This document shows positions 37,990-48,639 of a DNA stretch of 64,000 nt, in pieces. Origin of the DNA: an uncultured Cellulomonas sp. (lineage in GTDB: Bacteria; Actinomycetota; Actinomycetes; Actinomycetales; Cellulomonadaceae); contig NZ_CANLTL010000002.1 in the NCBI RefSeq assembly GCF_947494015.1, forward strand, positions 248,001 through 312,000, in the 5' to 3' direction. Under the pieces are notes generated by a model that saw only the letters and a list, made by a program, of their open reading frames with translations, made no database searches and was not told the origin of the DNA. The translations under genes and the position numbers were made by a program. Positions within the stretch are counted from its first letter, which is position 1. Every line of letters starts with the position of its first letter.

Positions 37990-38925
37990 TCAGCCCTTGA
38001 CGGAGCCGAGCATGATCCCGGAGACGAAGTACTTCTGGACGAAGGGGTAGAGCAGGACGATGGGCAGCACGGTGAGCACCATCGTCACGGACTGGATGTT
38101 GGCGGCGACCTGCCCCGCACCTTCGCCGCCGGCCCCGAGCGAGGACGCCGTCGTGACGCCGGCGATGAGGTTGCGCAGGTACACGGTCACGGGGTAGAGC
38201 TCGGCGTCGTCGAGGTAGAGGAACGCGGTGAACCACGAGTTCCAGAAGGACACCGCGTAGAACAGGACCATCGTGGCGATGACCGCCTTGGACAGCGGCA
38301 GCACGATGCGCAGCAGCGTCCCGTAGGTGCTCAGGCCGTCGATCGCGGCGGCCTCCTCGAGCTCTTCCGGCATGTTCTCGAAGAAGGACTTCATCACCAG
38401 CAGGTTGAACACGCTGATCGCGTTCGGGATGACGATCGCCCAGATGGTGTTGGTCATGCCGAGCTCGTTGATCAGCACGTAGTTGGGGATGAGGCCGCCG
38501 TTGAAGAACATGGTGAACACGGCCAGCCCGATGAAGACGCTGCGGCCGCGCAGGTGCTTCTTGGAGATCGCGTAGGCGAACGTGGTGGTCAGCACCATGG
38601 CGATGACGGTCGCGACGACCGTGTAGACCACCGTGTTGCGGTAGTTCGTCCAGAACAGGCTGTCGCTCATCACGGTGCCGTAGGTGTCGAGGTTGAAGCC
38701 TCGGGGCACCAGGTTCACCTGGCCGGTGGTGATGAACGCCTCGCTGGACAGGGACTGGGCGAGGATGTTCGCGAACGGGTACAGGGTCACGACCATGACC
38801 AGCACCAGGACGATCGCGTTGACGACCGAGAACACGCGGTAGCCGCGGGTGTCCTTGACGGTGCGGGCCGCCGGGGTCCGGCCACGCAGGCCCCGGGACA
38901 TGTCGGTCGCTTCGGTCGTGGTCAC
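37990..38925 (-). CDS. LplC-type ABC sugar permease
   Basis: 311 residues from GTG 38925, whose GTGA overlaps the upstream permease stop; an ATG eight codons later is an alternative. Six membrane segments and the EAA loop (MPEELEEAAAIDGLSTYGTLLRIVLPLSKA). The N-terminal SSEAFITTGQVNLVPRGFNLDTY and the C-terminal PIVLLYPFVQKYFVSGIMLGSVKG are hallmark LplC/AraQ-type sequences. Partner of the upstream LplB-type permease in an oligosaccharide importer. Confidence 0.93.
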   Translation of the reverse strand: MTTTEATDMSRGLRGRTPAARTVKDTRGYRVFSVVNAIVLVLVMVVTLYPFANILAQSLSSEAFITTGQVNLVPRGFNLDTYGTVMSDSLFWTNYRNTVVYTVVATVIAMVLTTTFAYAISKKHLRGRSVFIGLAVFTMFFNGGLIPNYVLINELGMTNTIWAIVIPNAISVFNLLVMKSFFENMPEELEEAAAIDGLSTYGTLLRIVLPLSKAVIATMVLFYAVSFWNSWFTAFLYLDDAELYPVTVYLRNLIAGVTTASSLGAGGEGAGQVAANIQSVTMVLTVLPIVLLYPFVQKYFVSGIMLGSVKG

Positions 38926-39944
38926 CACAGGCTCGTCCCCACTGCTCGGCGCGAGATCGCGTTGGCGGACAGGATCAGGGTCAGGCCGATGATCGCCTCG
39001 AAGAGGCCGATGGCCGTCGCGTAGCTGAAGTTCGCCGACTCGATGCCGATGCGGTACAGGTACGTGGAGATCACGTCGGCCGTCGGGTACGTCAGCGGGT
39101 TGTAGAGCAGCAGGACCTTCTCGAAGCCCACCGCCATGAACGTGCCGATGTTGAGGATCAGCAGCGTGACCATGGTCGGGCGGATGCCGGGCAGCGTGAT
39201 GTGCCAGGTCTGCTTCCAGCGGTTGGCGCCGTCGATCCGGGCCGCCTCGTAGAGGCTCGCGTCGACCGTGGTCAGCGCGGCCAGGTAGAGGATCGTGCCC
39301 CAGCCGACCGTCTGCCAGATCTCCGAGGAGATGTAGATGTCGCGGAACCACTCCGCGCGCTGGATGAACGCGACCGGCTCCCCGCCGAACGCCTCGACGA
39401 TCTGGTTCACGGTCCCCTGCACCGAGAAGATCTGCAGGACCATGCCGGCCACGATGACGATCGACATGAAGTGCGGCAGGTACGACACCGTCTGCACGAG
39501 CCGCTTGAACCAGATCCGCCGCACCTCGTTGAGGAGCAGCGCGAGGATGATGGGCAGCGGGAAGACGATCACGAGCGACAGCGCACCGAGGATCACGGTG
39601 TTCTGGAAGACGTCCCAGAACTTCGCGTCGTTGATGAACAGCTCGACGTACCGCATCCCGACCCACTCGTCGCCGAAGATGCTGCCGCCGGGACGGAACC
39701 GGCGGAACGCGATCACGTTCCCGGCCATGGGCACGTAGCGGAAGATCAGCAGGAAGATCACCGGCAGGACGAGCAGCGAGTACAGCTGCCAGTCGCGACG
39801 CAGCGCCTTCTTCCAGCTGCGCGGCTTGCCGCGCGTGCCGGTCGTGGTGTTCGCCACCGCCACCGCCGCGGCACCCTCGGCCAGCGTGCCGGTGGCCTGG
39901 CCGCCGGCGGGCGACGACGCCTCGATGTTCTGGGGGGTGCTCAC
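38922..39944 (-). CDS. LplB-type ABC sugar permease
   Basis: 340 residues. After a 35-residue cytoplasmic lead come six membrane segments, starting YSLLVLPVIFLLIFRYVPMAGNVIAFRRF. The family marker YLPHFMSIVIVAGM and the EAA loop (VDASLYEAARIDGANRWKQTWHITLPGIRP) are present. Such permeases pair with LplC for oligosaccharides, including aldotetraouronate in Geobacillus-type loci. GTG 39944 overlaps the stop of a 12-codon leader ORF that has the better ribosome site, so translation is probably coupled to it. First full gene of the operon. Confidence 0.93.
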   Translation of the reverse strand: MSTPQNIEASSPAGGQATGTLAEGAAAVAVANTTTGTRGKPRSWKKALRRDWQLYSLLVLPVIFLLIFRYVPMAGNVIAFRRFRPGGSIFGDEWVGMRYVELFINDAKFWDVFQNTVILGALSLVIVFPLPIILALLLNEVRRIWFKRLVQTVSYLPHFMSIVIVAGMVLQIFSVQGTVNQIVEAFGGEPVAFIQRAEWFRDIYISSEIWQTVGWGTILYLAALTTVDASLYEAARIDGANRWKQTWHITLPGIRPTMVTLLILNIGTFMAVGFEKVLLLYNPLTYPTADVISTYLYRIGIESANFSYATAIGLFEAIIGLTLILSANAISRRAVGTSLW

Positions 39945-39979
39945 GCACGTCCGCCCGACAGCCTGGTCAGTCTGGTCAT
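39941..39979 (-). CDS. 12-codon leader ORF coupled to the permease gene
   Basis: ATG at 39979 with a perfect GGAGG (39986-39990) six bases upstream encodes MTRLTRLSGGRA. Its TGA (39943-39941) overlaps the permease GTG (39944-39942). The permease has no comparably good site of its own, so this looks like a leader that delivers ribosomes to it. Confidence 0.55.
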   Translation of the reverse strand: MTRLTRLSGGRA

Positions 39980-40007
39980 CTCGTGCCTCCGCCACCGCGT
40001 TGTGGTT

Positions 40008-40166
40008 CGAAAGTGTCGGCCCCTGCACCGAATGTCGGCGAGCATAGGTGGGCCTCACGACAAGGGTCAACCCCTGGCATGACGGCGCACGGCCCGCCCA
40101 CAGCCTCCCGCCGGCCGGAAAGTGCTCGTTCTCAGGCTCGAAAGTGCGATAGCGTGACCGAAACTT
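40008..40166. promoter_or_regulatory. CGAAAGTG-type repeats, candidate LacI operators
   Basis: Related sites lie at 40008-40015 (CGAAAGTG), 40116-40124 (CGGAAAGTG), 40139-40146 (CGAAAGTG) and 40158-40166 (CCGAAACTT). One lies just after the operon's expected start point and three lie upstream of its -35, between the operon and lacI. They could bind the adjacent LacI-family protein. Confidence 0.45.
40041..40070 (-). promoter_or_regulatory. Sigma-70-type promoter of the xylan-oligosaccharide operon
   Basis: On the minus strand TTGACC (40065-40070), an 18-bp spacer, and TATGCT (40041-40046), with a start expected near 40034. It lies 62 bp upstream of the leader ATG and is the clearest promoter in the window. 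Confidence 0.7.
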
Positions 40167-40241
40167 GGCGAGGGCGCCACCGTCACGCTGTCGGGCGGGG
40201 CCGGTGCGTCCGACGGGACATGTGCTGACCGAAGGCGGACG

Positions 40242-41273
40242 ATGACGACCACCGGATCCCCACGAACGACCATCGCCGCCATCGCCGCGGAGGTGGGCGT
40301 CTCGGTCCCCACCGTGTCCAAGGTGCTCAACGGCCGCCGCGACGTCGCACCCGACACGCGTGCCCGGGTCGAGGCGACGATCGCCAAGCACGGCTACCGC
40401 GCCCGGCGCGGCGGCAGCCGGTCCGAGACCCGCTCGCGGCTGCTGGACCTGGTCTTCCACGACCACGGCGCGCCCTGGGCGGTCGAGATCATCCGCGGCG
40501 TGGAGGCCGTGGCCGGCCCCGCGCGGCTCGGGGTGGTCCTGTCCGAGCTCGGCGGTCGGCACCGCCCGCCGCAGGAGTGGTTCGACGACGTCCTGGCCCG
40601 CCGCCCCCTCGGGGTGATCCTCGTGCTGTCCGACCTGGACGCCGGTCAGCGCCGCCAGCTCGAGACCCGCTCGATCCCGTTCGTCGTCGTCGACACCGCC
40701 GGGGAGCCGCCCCCGGGGGTGCCCACGGTCGGCTCCGCGAACTGGAACGGCGGCCTGGCCGCGACCCGTCACCTGGTCGAGCTCGGGCACCGGCGGATCG
40801 CGGTGATCTCCGGCCCCACCGACGTCCTGTGCAGCCGGGCACGCATCGACGGCTACCGCAGCGCCCTGGACCAGGCCGGCATCCCGGTCGACCCGGCCCT
40901 GGTCCGCAACGGCGACTTCTTCGTCGAGGGCGGCTACCGGCACGGGCTCGACCTGCTGTCCCGCCCGGACCGGCCCACCGCGATCTTCGCCGGGAGCGAC
41001 TTCCAGGCCCTCGGCGTGCTGCGCGCCGCGCGCGAGCTCGGCCTGCGCATCCCGCAGGACCTGTCGGTCGTCGGCTACGACGACCTGCCGATCGTCTCCT
41101 GGATCGGCCCGCCGCTGACGACGGTGCGCCAGCCCCTGTACGAGATGGCCGGCACGGCCGCCCGGATGGTGCTGGACCTCGCCGACGGGATCGTCCCCGA
41201 CAACCAACGGATCGACCTCGCCATCGAGCTCGTCGTCCGCGAGAGCACCGCTCCCCCGCCGCCCACCCTCTGA
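40242..41273 (+). CDS. LacI-family transcriptional regulator of the xylan locus
   Basis: 343 residues. The N-terminal HTH (TIAAIAAEVGVSVPTVSKVLNGRRDVAPDTRARVEATI) has the hinge helix region near 50-60, and the ligand-binding domain is periplasmic-binding-protein-like (LGVILVLSDLD, GLAATRHLVELGHRRIAVISGP, FAGSDFQALGVLRAARELGLRIP, LSVVGYDDLPI). As a local regulator divergent from the transporter operon it probably responds to an imported xylo-oligosaccharide or aldouronate. It is co-directional with, and 16 bases before, the CE7 gene, so it likely forms an operon with it. Confidence 0.92.
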   Translation: MTTTGSPRTTIAAIAAEVGVSVPTVSKVLNGRRDVAPDTRARVEATIAKHGYRARRGGSRSETRSRLLDLVFHDHGAPWAVEIIRGVEAVAGPARLGVVLSELGGRHRPPQEWFDDVLARRPLGVILVLSDLDAGQRRQLETRSIPFVVVDTAGEPPPGVPTVGSANWNGGLAATRHLVELGHRRIAVISGPTDVLCSRARIDGYRSALDQAGIPVDPALVRNGDFFVEGGYRHGLDLLSRPDRPTAIFAGSDFQALGVLRAARELGLRIPQDLSVVGYDDLPIVSWIGPPLTTVRQPLYEMAGTAARMVLDLADGIVPDNQRIDLAIELVVRESTAPPPPTL

Positions 41274-41289
41274 AGGAGCCTCGACGGCC

Positions 41290-42303
41290 ATGGCCCTGTT
41301 CGACCTGCCCCTCACCGAGCTCGAGCGCTACCTGCCCGCACCGCAGGAGCCGGCCGACCTGGACGACTTCTGGTCGACGACGCTCGCGGCCGCCCGCACC
41401 GAGCCGGCCGTCGTCGGCGTGGAGCGGGTCGACACCGGACTGACGACCGTGGACACCTGGGACGTCACCTTCGCCGGCGCCCACGGCGACCCGGTCCGCG
41501 CCTGGTACAGCCGCCCGGCCGGCAGCGACGACCGCACGCTGCCCGCGGTCGTGGAGTACCTCGGCTACGGCCGCGGTCGCGGGTTCCCGCAGGAGCGGCT
41601 GACCTGGGCCTCGGCCGGTTACGCGCACCTGCTCATGGACAGCCGCGGCCAGGGGTCGCAGTACGGCTCGGGCGGGCACACCCCCGACCCGTCCGGATCC
41701 GCACCGGCCGCGCCGGGGTTCGTCACCCGCGGCATCCTCGACCCGTCGACCGCCTACTTCGGCCGGCTCATCACCGATGCGGTCCGGGCGGTCGACGCCG
41801 TCCGGGAGCTGCCGGGCGTGGACTCCGGGCGGGTGGCCGTGGTCGGGAACAGCCAGGGCGGCGGCCTCGCCGTCGCGGTCGCGGGCCTCGTGCCCGACCT
41901 CGTCGCGGCGCTGCCCAGCGCCCCGTTCCTGTGCCACGTGCGGCGGGCGGTGGACCTCACCGACGCCGACCCGTACGGCGAGATCACCCGGTACCTCGCC
42001 GTGCACCGCGGCGCCCAGGACGCGGTGTTCGGCGCGCTGGCCTACCTCGACGGCATGCACCTGGCCCGCCGCGCGCGAGCGGCCACGCTGTTCTCCGTCG
42101 GCCTGCGCGACACGATCTGCCCACCGTCCACCGTGTTCGCCACGTTCAACCACTACGGCGCGCTCGCCCCGGACGGCGCCGCCCCGGTCAAGGACATCGC
42201 GGTGTACCCCTACAACCACCACGAGGGCGGCGAGGCCGCGCACGTCGCCGCCCAGCTCCCGTGGCTGCGCACGCGCATGGCCGACGCCGCCTCGGCCGGC
42301 TGA
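41290..42303 (+). CDS. CE7 acetylxylan esterase / cephalosporin-C deacetylase-type esterase
   Basis: 337 residues, a typical CE7 length. It begins [16 protein letters not shown], the CE7 N-terminus (xylo-oligosaccharide deacetylase). The alpha/beta-hydrolase triad is visible: Ser188 in GNSQGG, Asp274 in [10 protein letters not shown] and His311 in YNHHEGGE. The RGQGSQYG motif contributes the oxyanion site. Cytoplasmic; removes acetyl groups from imported xylo-oligosaccharides. AAGGAG precedes the ATG. Confidence 0.93.
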   Translation: MALFDLPLTELERYLPAPQEPADLDDFWSTTLAAARTEPAVVGVERVDTGLTTVDTWDVTFAGAHGDPVRAWYSRPAGSDDRTLPAVVEYLGYGRGRGFPQERLTWASAGYAHLLMDSRGQGSQYGSGGHTPDPSGSAPAAPGFVTRGILDPSTAYFGRLITDAVRAVDAVRELPGVDSGRVAVVGNSQGGGLAVAVAGLVPDLVAALPSAPFLCHVRRAVDLTDADPYGEITRYLAVHRGAQDAVFGALAYLDGMHLARRARAATLFSVGLRDTICPPSTVFATFNHYGALAPDGAAPVKDIAVYPYNHHEGGEAAHVAAQLPWLRTRMADAASAG

Positions 42304-42437
42304 GCGGACCACCTGCGACCGCACGGCCACACCGCGCCCACACCGCCCCGCCCGCCGCCGCCCCGCACCGGCCGCCCCGCACCGCCCCGCCGGCCCGGCC
42401 CGCACCGCCCGCCCGACCCTCACGAGAGGACCTCCGC

Positions 42438-44525
42438 GTGACGACCGCGACCCCTGACCCCACCGCCATCCCTCCGCACGCCGCCTGGCTGCCGTACCAC
42501 GCGACTGCGCCCCTGGGCCGCCGGCGCCTGCTCCTGCTGCCCGGCGACGTCCCGGTCGCGGCCGCGGTGCAGGCCGAGGCGACCGCGGCGACCGCGGCGC
42601 ACGGCGGCGCCCTGGCGTCCCTCGGCGAGCCCGCCGACGTCGTGCTCGCCACGGCCGCGGGGCTGGCCGCGCTGCCGTCCGGGGACGCGGAGTCGGTCGA
42701 CCCGGTCGCGGGCGCCCTGGTCGCGGCCCGCGACGCCGCCGACGACGCCGCCCCCGGGCCCGAGGGCTTCCTCGTCGTGCGGCGCGACGGGGTCACGGTC
42801 GTGATGGCGGGCGACGGGACTGGTCTGCTGCACGGCTGGTGGCACCTGGTGCGGGCCGGTGAGGCGGCGTTCGCGCGGACCGAGGCGCCGGTCGAGCGGC
42901 ACGAGCCGCTGCAGCCCGTCCGGATGCTCGACCACTGGGACAACCTCGCCGCGGACACGCCCATGGGCGCCGTCGAGCGTGGCTACGCCGGGGCGTCGAT
43001 CTTCTACGCCGGCGGCCGGGTGCGCGACGACCTGAGCCGCGTCGAGCAGTACGCCCGCCTGCTCGCCAGCACCGGGATCAACGCCGTCGGCCTCAACAAC
43101 GTCAACGTGCACCGCCGCGAGGCCGAGCTGCTCACCACCGGCCTGCCCGACGTGGCCCGGCTCGCCGCCGTCTTCCGTGCGCAGGGGATCCGCGTGTTCC
43201 TCAGCGTGGACTTCGCGGCCCCGATCACGCTGGCCGGGCTGGCGACGTCCGACCCGCTCGACCCCGACGTGCGGTCGTGGTGGGCGCAGGCCGTCGAGGC
43301 CGTCTACGCGTCCATCCCGGACTTCGGCGGGTTCGTCGTCAAGGCCGACTCCGAGGGCCGCCCCGGGCCGTTCGCGTACGGCCGCGACCACGCCGACGGC
43401 GCCAACCTGCTCGCCGAGGCGCTCGCGCCGTACGGCGGCACGGTGTTCTGGCGGGCGTTCGTCTACGACCACCGCCAGGACTGGCGGGACCGCACGACCG
43501 ACCGCGCCCGCGCCGCGTACGACCACTTCGCGCCGCTCGACGGGCGGTTCGCCGCGAACGTCGTCCTGCAGGTGAAGAACGGGCCGATCGACTTCCAGGT
43601 CCGCGAGCCGGTCTCCCCCGTCCTGGCCGCGATGCCGGGCACGCGGCTCGCGCTCGAGCTGCAGATCACCCAGGAGTACACCGGCCAGCAGAAGCACGTG
43701 TGCTACCTCGGGCCGCAGTGGAGCCAGGTCCTGGACTTCCGCCCGTGGGGTGACGAGCGGTCGGTGGCGCAGGTCGTGGCCGGCCGCTCCGGCGCGCCCG
43801 GCGGCATCACCGCGGTCTCCAACGTCGGCGACGACGCGTTCTGGACCGGGCACCCGCTCGCGCAGGCCAACCTCTACGCCTTCGGCCGGCTCGCCTGGGA
43901 TGCGACGCTGGCGCCCGACGCCGTCCTCGACGAGTGGATCCGCCTCACGTTCGGCGAGGACGAGGGTGTGCGGGCGGCGCTGCACCGGGTGATGGACGAC
44001 TCGTGGCGCACCTACGAGCTGTACACCGCCCCGCTCGGGGTCGGCTTCATGGTCCGCCCGAACCACCACTACGGGCCCGACGTCGACGGGTACGAGTACA
44101 CCCCGTGGGGCACGTACCACTTCGCCGACCGGGACGGCATCGGCGTGGACCGGACGCGCGCGACCGGTACCGGGTACACCGGCCAGTACCCGGCCCCGTG
44201 GCGGGACGTCTACGAGAGCCTCGAGACGTGCCCGGACGAGCTCGTGCTGTTCTTCCACCACGTGCCGTACGGCCACCGGCTGCACTCGGGCACCACGGTG
44301 GTCCAGCACATCTACGACACCCACTTCGAGGGTGTCGAGCGGGTCCGGGCCATGGCGGCCGAGTGGGCCGCGCTGGAGGGCCGGGTGCCCGACGACGTCG
44401 CCGCGCGCGTCACCGAGCGCCTGGTCGAGCAGCTGGCCGGCGCCGTCGAGTGGCGCGACCAGCTCAACACGTACTTCCTGCGCAAGTCCGGCGTCCCCGA
44501 CGCCCACGGCCGCACCATCTACTGA
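42438..44525 (+). CDS. aguA: GH67 alpha-glucuronidase
   Basis: 695 residues. GTG 42438 with AGAGGA eight bases upstream. It has the GH67 N-terminal domain and barrel: [95 protein letters not shown] and DEWIRLTFG. These enzymes release 4-O-methylglucuronic acid from the end of aldouronates, which complements the LplABC-like importer. There is no signal peptide. A 134-base C-rich spacer separates it from the CE7 gene. Confidence 0.95.
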   Translation: MTTATPDPTAIPPHAAWLPYHATAPLGRRRLLLLPGDVPVAAAVQAEATAATAAHGGALASLGEPADVVLATAAGLAALPSGDAESVDPVAGALVAARDAADDAAPGPEGFLVVRRDGVTVVMAGDGTGLLHGWWHLVRAGEAAFARTEAPVERHEPLQPVRMLDHWDNLAADTPMGAVERGYAGASIFYAGGRVRDDLSRVEQYARLLASTGINAVGLNNVNVHRREAELLTTGLPDVARLAAVFRAQGIRVFLSVDFAAPITLAGLATSDPLDPDVRSWWAQAVEAVYASIPDFGGFVVKADSEGRPGPFAYGRDHADGANLLAEALAPYGGTVFWRAFVYDHRQDWRDRTTDRARAAYDHFAPLDGRFAANVVLQVKNGPIDFQVREPVSPVLAAMPGTRLALELQITQEYTGQQKHVCYLGPQWSQVLDFRPWGDERSVAQVVAGRSGAPGGITAVSNVGDDAFWTGHPLAQANLYAFGRLAWDATLAPDAVLDEWIRLTFGEDEGVRAALHRVMDDSWRTYELYTAPLGVGFMVRPNHHYGPDVDGYEYTPWGTYHFADRDGIGVDRTRATGTGYTGQYPAPWRDVYESLETCPDELVLFFHHVPYGHRLHSGTTVVQHIYDTHFEGVERVRAMAAEWAALEGRVPDDVAARVTERLVEQLAGAVEWRDQLNTYFLRKSGVPDAHGRTIY

Positions 44526-44568
44526 CCCCGGCCGCCGCCCCGCCCCGCCGCGCCCCGTTCCCCATCCG

Positions 44569-44709
44569 CCGAGTGCGACCTTTCGGACCGTTGACGCCCC
44601 GCGAACGGTCCACAGCGTCACACTCGGCTCAGCGCGCCGGCCCCATCCCGCCGAGTGCGACGTACTAGACCCATGACGCCGCGCGAACGGTCCGAAACGT
44701 CGCACTCGC
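44569..44709. repeat. Pair of 59-bp palindromic repeat elements
   Basis: Element 1 (44569-44627) and element 2 (44651-44709) both begin CCGAGTGCGAC and end with its near-complement (GTCACACTCGG, GTCGCACTCGC). Each is preceded by CCCCATCC. Element 1 has a second nested arm pair GGACCGTT/AACGGTCC; in element 2 the left inner arm has diverged. They lie between convergent stops and may act as terminators or be REP-like mobile repeats. Confidence 0.8.
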
Positions 44710-44737
44710 GCCGAAGGAAGGAGGGCGGGGGCGGGGG

Positions 44738-46339
<1,602 letters not shown>

Positions 46340-46349
46340 CTGCGCGAGT

Positions 46350-46736
46350 CTAGTGAGGCAGCCGCGCCTCGGCGTCGGCGTGCACCCGCCGCTCGACGAC
46401 GAACGACATCACCGGCACCACACCACCGAGCACCATGACCGCGAGCCGCCCGAAGCCCCACCGCATCTTTGACCACAGGTCCAGCACGGTGACGAGGTAG
46501 ACGACGTAGATCCAGCCGTGCGCGTACGGCACCCACTCGATCCACCGCACGACGTCGTCGGGGGCGCCGACCACGTACTTCAGCACCATCTCCACCACCA
46601 GGACCAGCAGCATCACGCCGGTGATGTACGCCATCACCCGGTAGCGGCCGAGCGCGGCACGGGCCTTGGCCGGCTCCCGGACGGCGGTGGGCGCGGCGGA
46701 CCGGGGGGCGGACGTGGCGGGCTGCGGGGTGGTCAC
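46350..46736 (-). CDS. DUF3817 membrane protein upstream of guaA
   Basis: 128 residues from GTG 46736 (AAGGAC eight bases upstream). After a 30-residue hydrophilic lead: [50 protein letters not shown] and [22 protein letters not shown]. This is the DUF3817 pattern, with the HGWIY and SKMRW motifs; adjacency to guaA is common in Micrococcales. The function is unknown. Probably co-transcribed with guaA. Confidence 0.82.
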   Translation of the reverse strand: MTTPQPATSAPRSAAPTAVREPAKARAALGRYRVMAYITGVMLLVLVVEMVLKYVVGAPDDVVRWIEWVPYAHGWIYVVYLVTVLDLWSKMRWGFGRLAVMVLGGVVPVMSFVVERRVHADAEARLPH

Positions 46737-46845
46737 GGGTGTGTCCTTCGGACGACGGGCGGGGACCGGTCGGCGGCCCGGTGGCGATGCGTCGATCATC
46801 TCCCACGGCGCAGACCGGAGAAAATGCGTACCGAGGTGTCGGTGG

Positions 46846-46860
46846 TCACGCCTAGCGTGA
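46846..46860 (+). promoter_or_regulatory. 15-bp inverted repeat at the ABC exporter promoter
   Basis: TCACGC-CTA-GCGTGA includes a -10-like TAGCGT and ends six bases before the GTG start of the exporter gene, so the mRNA may be leaderless and a protein bound here would block it. Confidence 0.4.
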
Positions 46861-46866
46861 CCCGCT

Positions 46867-48639
46867 GTGCGTCCCCTCCCCCTGGCCGATCCCGGCAGCC
46901 CCCCGCTCACCTCACCGCGGGCGCTGCTGTGGTGGCACGCGCGCCGGCAGTCCGGGGTGCTCGCCGCGGCGGTCGCCGTCGGGATCGTGGGCAGCGTCGC
47001 GGGCGCCCTGCTGCCGTACATGCTCGGCCGCGTGGTCGACGACGGCCTGGCCGACGGCGTCAGCCCGGCCCTGCTGGCCGGCTGCGCCGCCCTGCTCGGC
47101 GTCGGGCTGGTGCAGGCGGGGGCTAACGTGGTCGGTCACCGGCTCGAGGTCGAGAACTGGCTGCGGGCCGCGTTCACGTCGTCCCAGCTCATCGGTCGCC
47201 ACGTCACCCGCACCGGCGACGCCGTCACCGCCGAGCTGCCGACCGGGGAGGTCGTGGCCACGGTCGCCAGCGACGCGCTGCGGATGGGTGAGGTGTTCGC
47301 GATCGCGGCCCGCTTCGTCGGGGGGATCGCGGCGTACGCGACCATCGCGGTCGTCCTCATGCGCACGTCCGTCGTGCTCGGTGCGCTCGTCCTGGTGGGC
47401 CTGCCGGTCGTGGTGGCGATCCTGTCGCTGCTGGTCAAGCCGCTGCAAGGCCGGCAGGCGGCGCAGCGGGAAGCGGCCGGGCGGCTGACCACGCTCGGCG
47501 CGGACACGGTGTCCGGCCTGCGCATCCTGCGTGGCATCGGCGGGGAGGACGTGTTCGCGGGGCGGTACGCCGAGCAGTCCCAGACCGTGCGGCGCACCGG
47601 TGTGCGGGTCGCCCAGACCCAGTCGCTGCTGGACGCGCTGCAGACGCTCCTGCCCGGCCTGTTCCTGGCCGCGGTGGTCTGGTACGGCGCCCGGCTCGCG
47701 CTGGCCGGCGAGATCACCCCCGGTCAGCTCGTCGCCTTCTACGGGTTCGCCGCGTTCCTCACCGAGCCGCTGTGGACGGCGACCGAGGCGCTGCGGGTCA
47801 CCACCCGCGCCGTGGTCGGGGCACGCAAGATCCTCGCCGTGCTGCGCGTGCCGACCAGCGCCGCGGCCGACCCGGCCACGCCCGCCGAGCCGCCCACCGG
47901 CGCCCCGCTGGTCGACGACGCCAGCGGGCTCGTGGTGCGGCCCGGCGCCCTGCTCGCACTGGTCAGCGCGGACCCGGACGACAGCGCGCGGGTCGCCGCC
48001 CGGCTCGGCCGGTTCGGCGGCGACCCCGTGACGCCGGGGGTCCGCTGGGGACGCACGCTGCTGGCCGAGCTGCGGCTGGCCGACGTCCGCGAGCGCATCG
48101 TCGTCGCCGAGTCGACCCCGCACCTGTTCACCGGACGGCTGCTCGACGAGCTCGACGTGCGGGGGCGGGGCGACCGCGAGTCGGTCGAGCGCGCGCTGCA
48201 CGCGGCCGACGCCGGGGACGTCCTGGAGTCGGTGCCCGGCGGCCTGGACGGCGAGCTCGCCGAGAAGGGTCGCTCACTGTCCGGCGGGCAGCGCCAGCGG
48301 GTGGCGCTCGCGCGGGCCCTGCTGACCGGGGCCGAGGTGCTCGTGCTGATCGAGCCGACGAGCGCGGTCGACGCGCACACCGAGGCCAGGATCGCTGCCC
48401 GGCTCGCGGGGGCCCGCCGGGGTCGCACGACCGTCGTGGTGACCGCCAGCCCGCTCGTGCTCGACGTCGTCGACGAGGTGGCGCTGGTCCAGGACGGGCG
48501 CGTGCGTGCGGTGGGCACCCACCGCGCCCTGATGGACGGTGACGGCGCGGACGCCCGGGCCTACCGGGCGGTCGTCTCCCGGGCTGCCGCCGACACCGAG
48601 ACCCCGAAGGAGGACCGCCATGCAGCTGCCCGTCGCTGA
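46867..48639 (+). CDS. ABC exporter half-transporter with degenerate Walker A
   Basis: 590 residues, GTG start. A six-helix type I exporter membrane domain (residues about 25-320) precedes an NBD. The NBD has no P-loop: the expected GxxGxGK(S/T) reads LALVSADPDDSARV. Walker B reads VLVLIEPTSAVD, so its Asp is Ile495 while the next Glu496 is kept. The signature LSGGQRQRVALARALL (from residue 471) is perfect. It should therefore bind ATP only through its signature, paired with the Walker A of the overlapping partner gene. Substrate unknown. Confidence 0.88.
   Translation: MRPLPLADPGSPPLTSPRALLWWHARRQSGVLAAAVAVGIVGSVAGALLPYMLGRVVDDGLADGVSPALLAGCAALLGVGLVQAGANVVGHRLEVENWLRAAFTSSQLIGRHVTRTGDAVTAELPTGEVVATVASDALRMGEVFAIAARFVGGIAAYATIAVVLMRTSVVLGALVLVGLPVVVAILSLLVKPLQGRQAAQREAAGRLTTLGADTVSGLRILRGIGGEDVFAGRYAEQSQTVRRTGVRVAQTQSLLDALQTLLPGLFLAAVVWYGARLALAGEITPGQLVAFYGFAAFLTEPLWTATEALRVTTRAVVGARKILAVLRVPTSAAADPATPAEPPTGAPLVDDASGLVVRPGALLALVSADPDDSARVAARLGRFGGDPVTPGVRWGRTLLAELRLADVRERIVVAESTPHLFTGRLLDELDVRGRGDRESVERALHAADAGDVLESVPGGLDGELAEKGRSLSGGQRQRVALARALLTGAEVLVLIEPTSAVDAHTEARIAARLAGARRGRTTVVVTASPLVLDVVDEVALVQDGRVRAVGTHRALMDGDGADARAYRAVVSRAAADTETPKEDRHAAARR

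Noticed and set aside
31559-44525. CelR-type operators (TGGGAGCGCTCCCA) in the xylan locus
   Set aside because: I looked for the palindrome upstream of the operons and did not find it; the local CGAAAGTG sites fit better.
46867-48639. First ABC gene as a decaying pseudogene
   Set aside because: The frame is complete, the signature and catalytic Glu are intact, and the defects complement those of the partner, which argues for a functional heterodimer.
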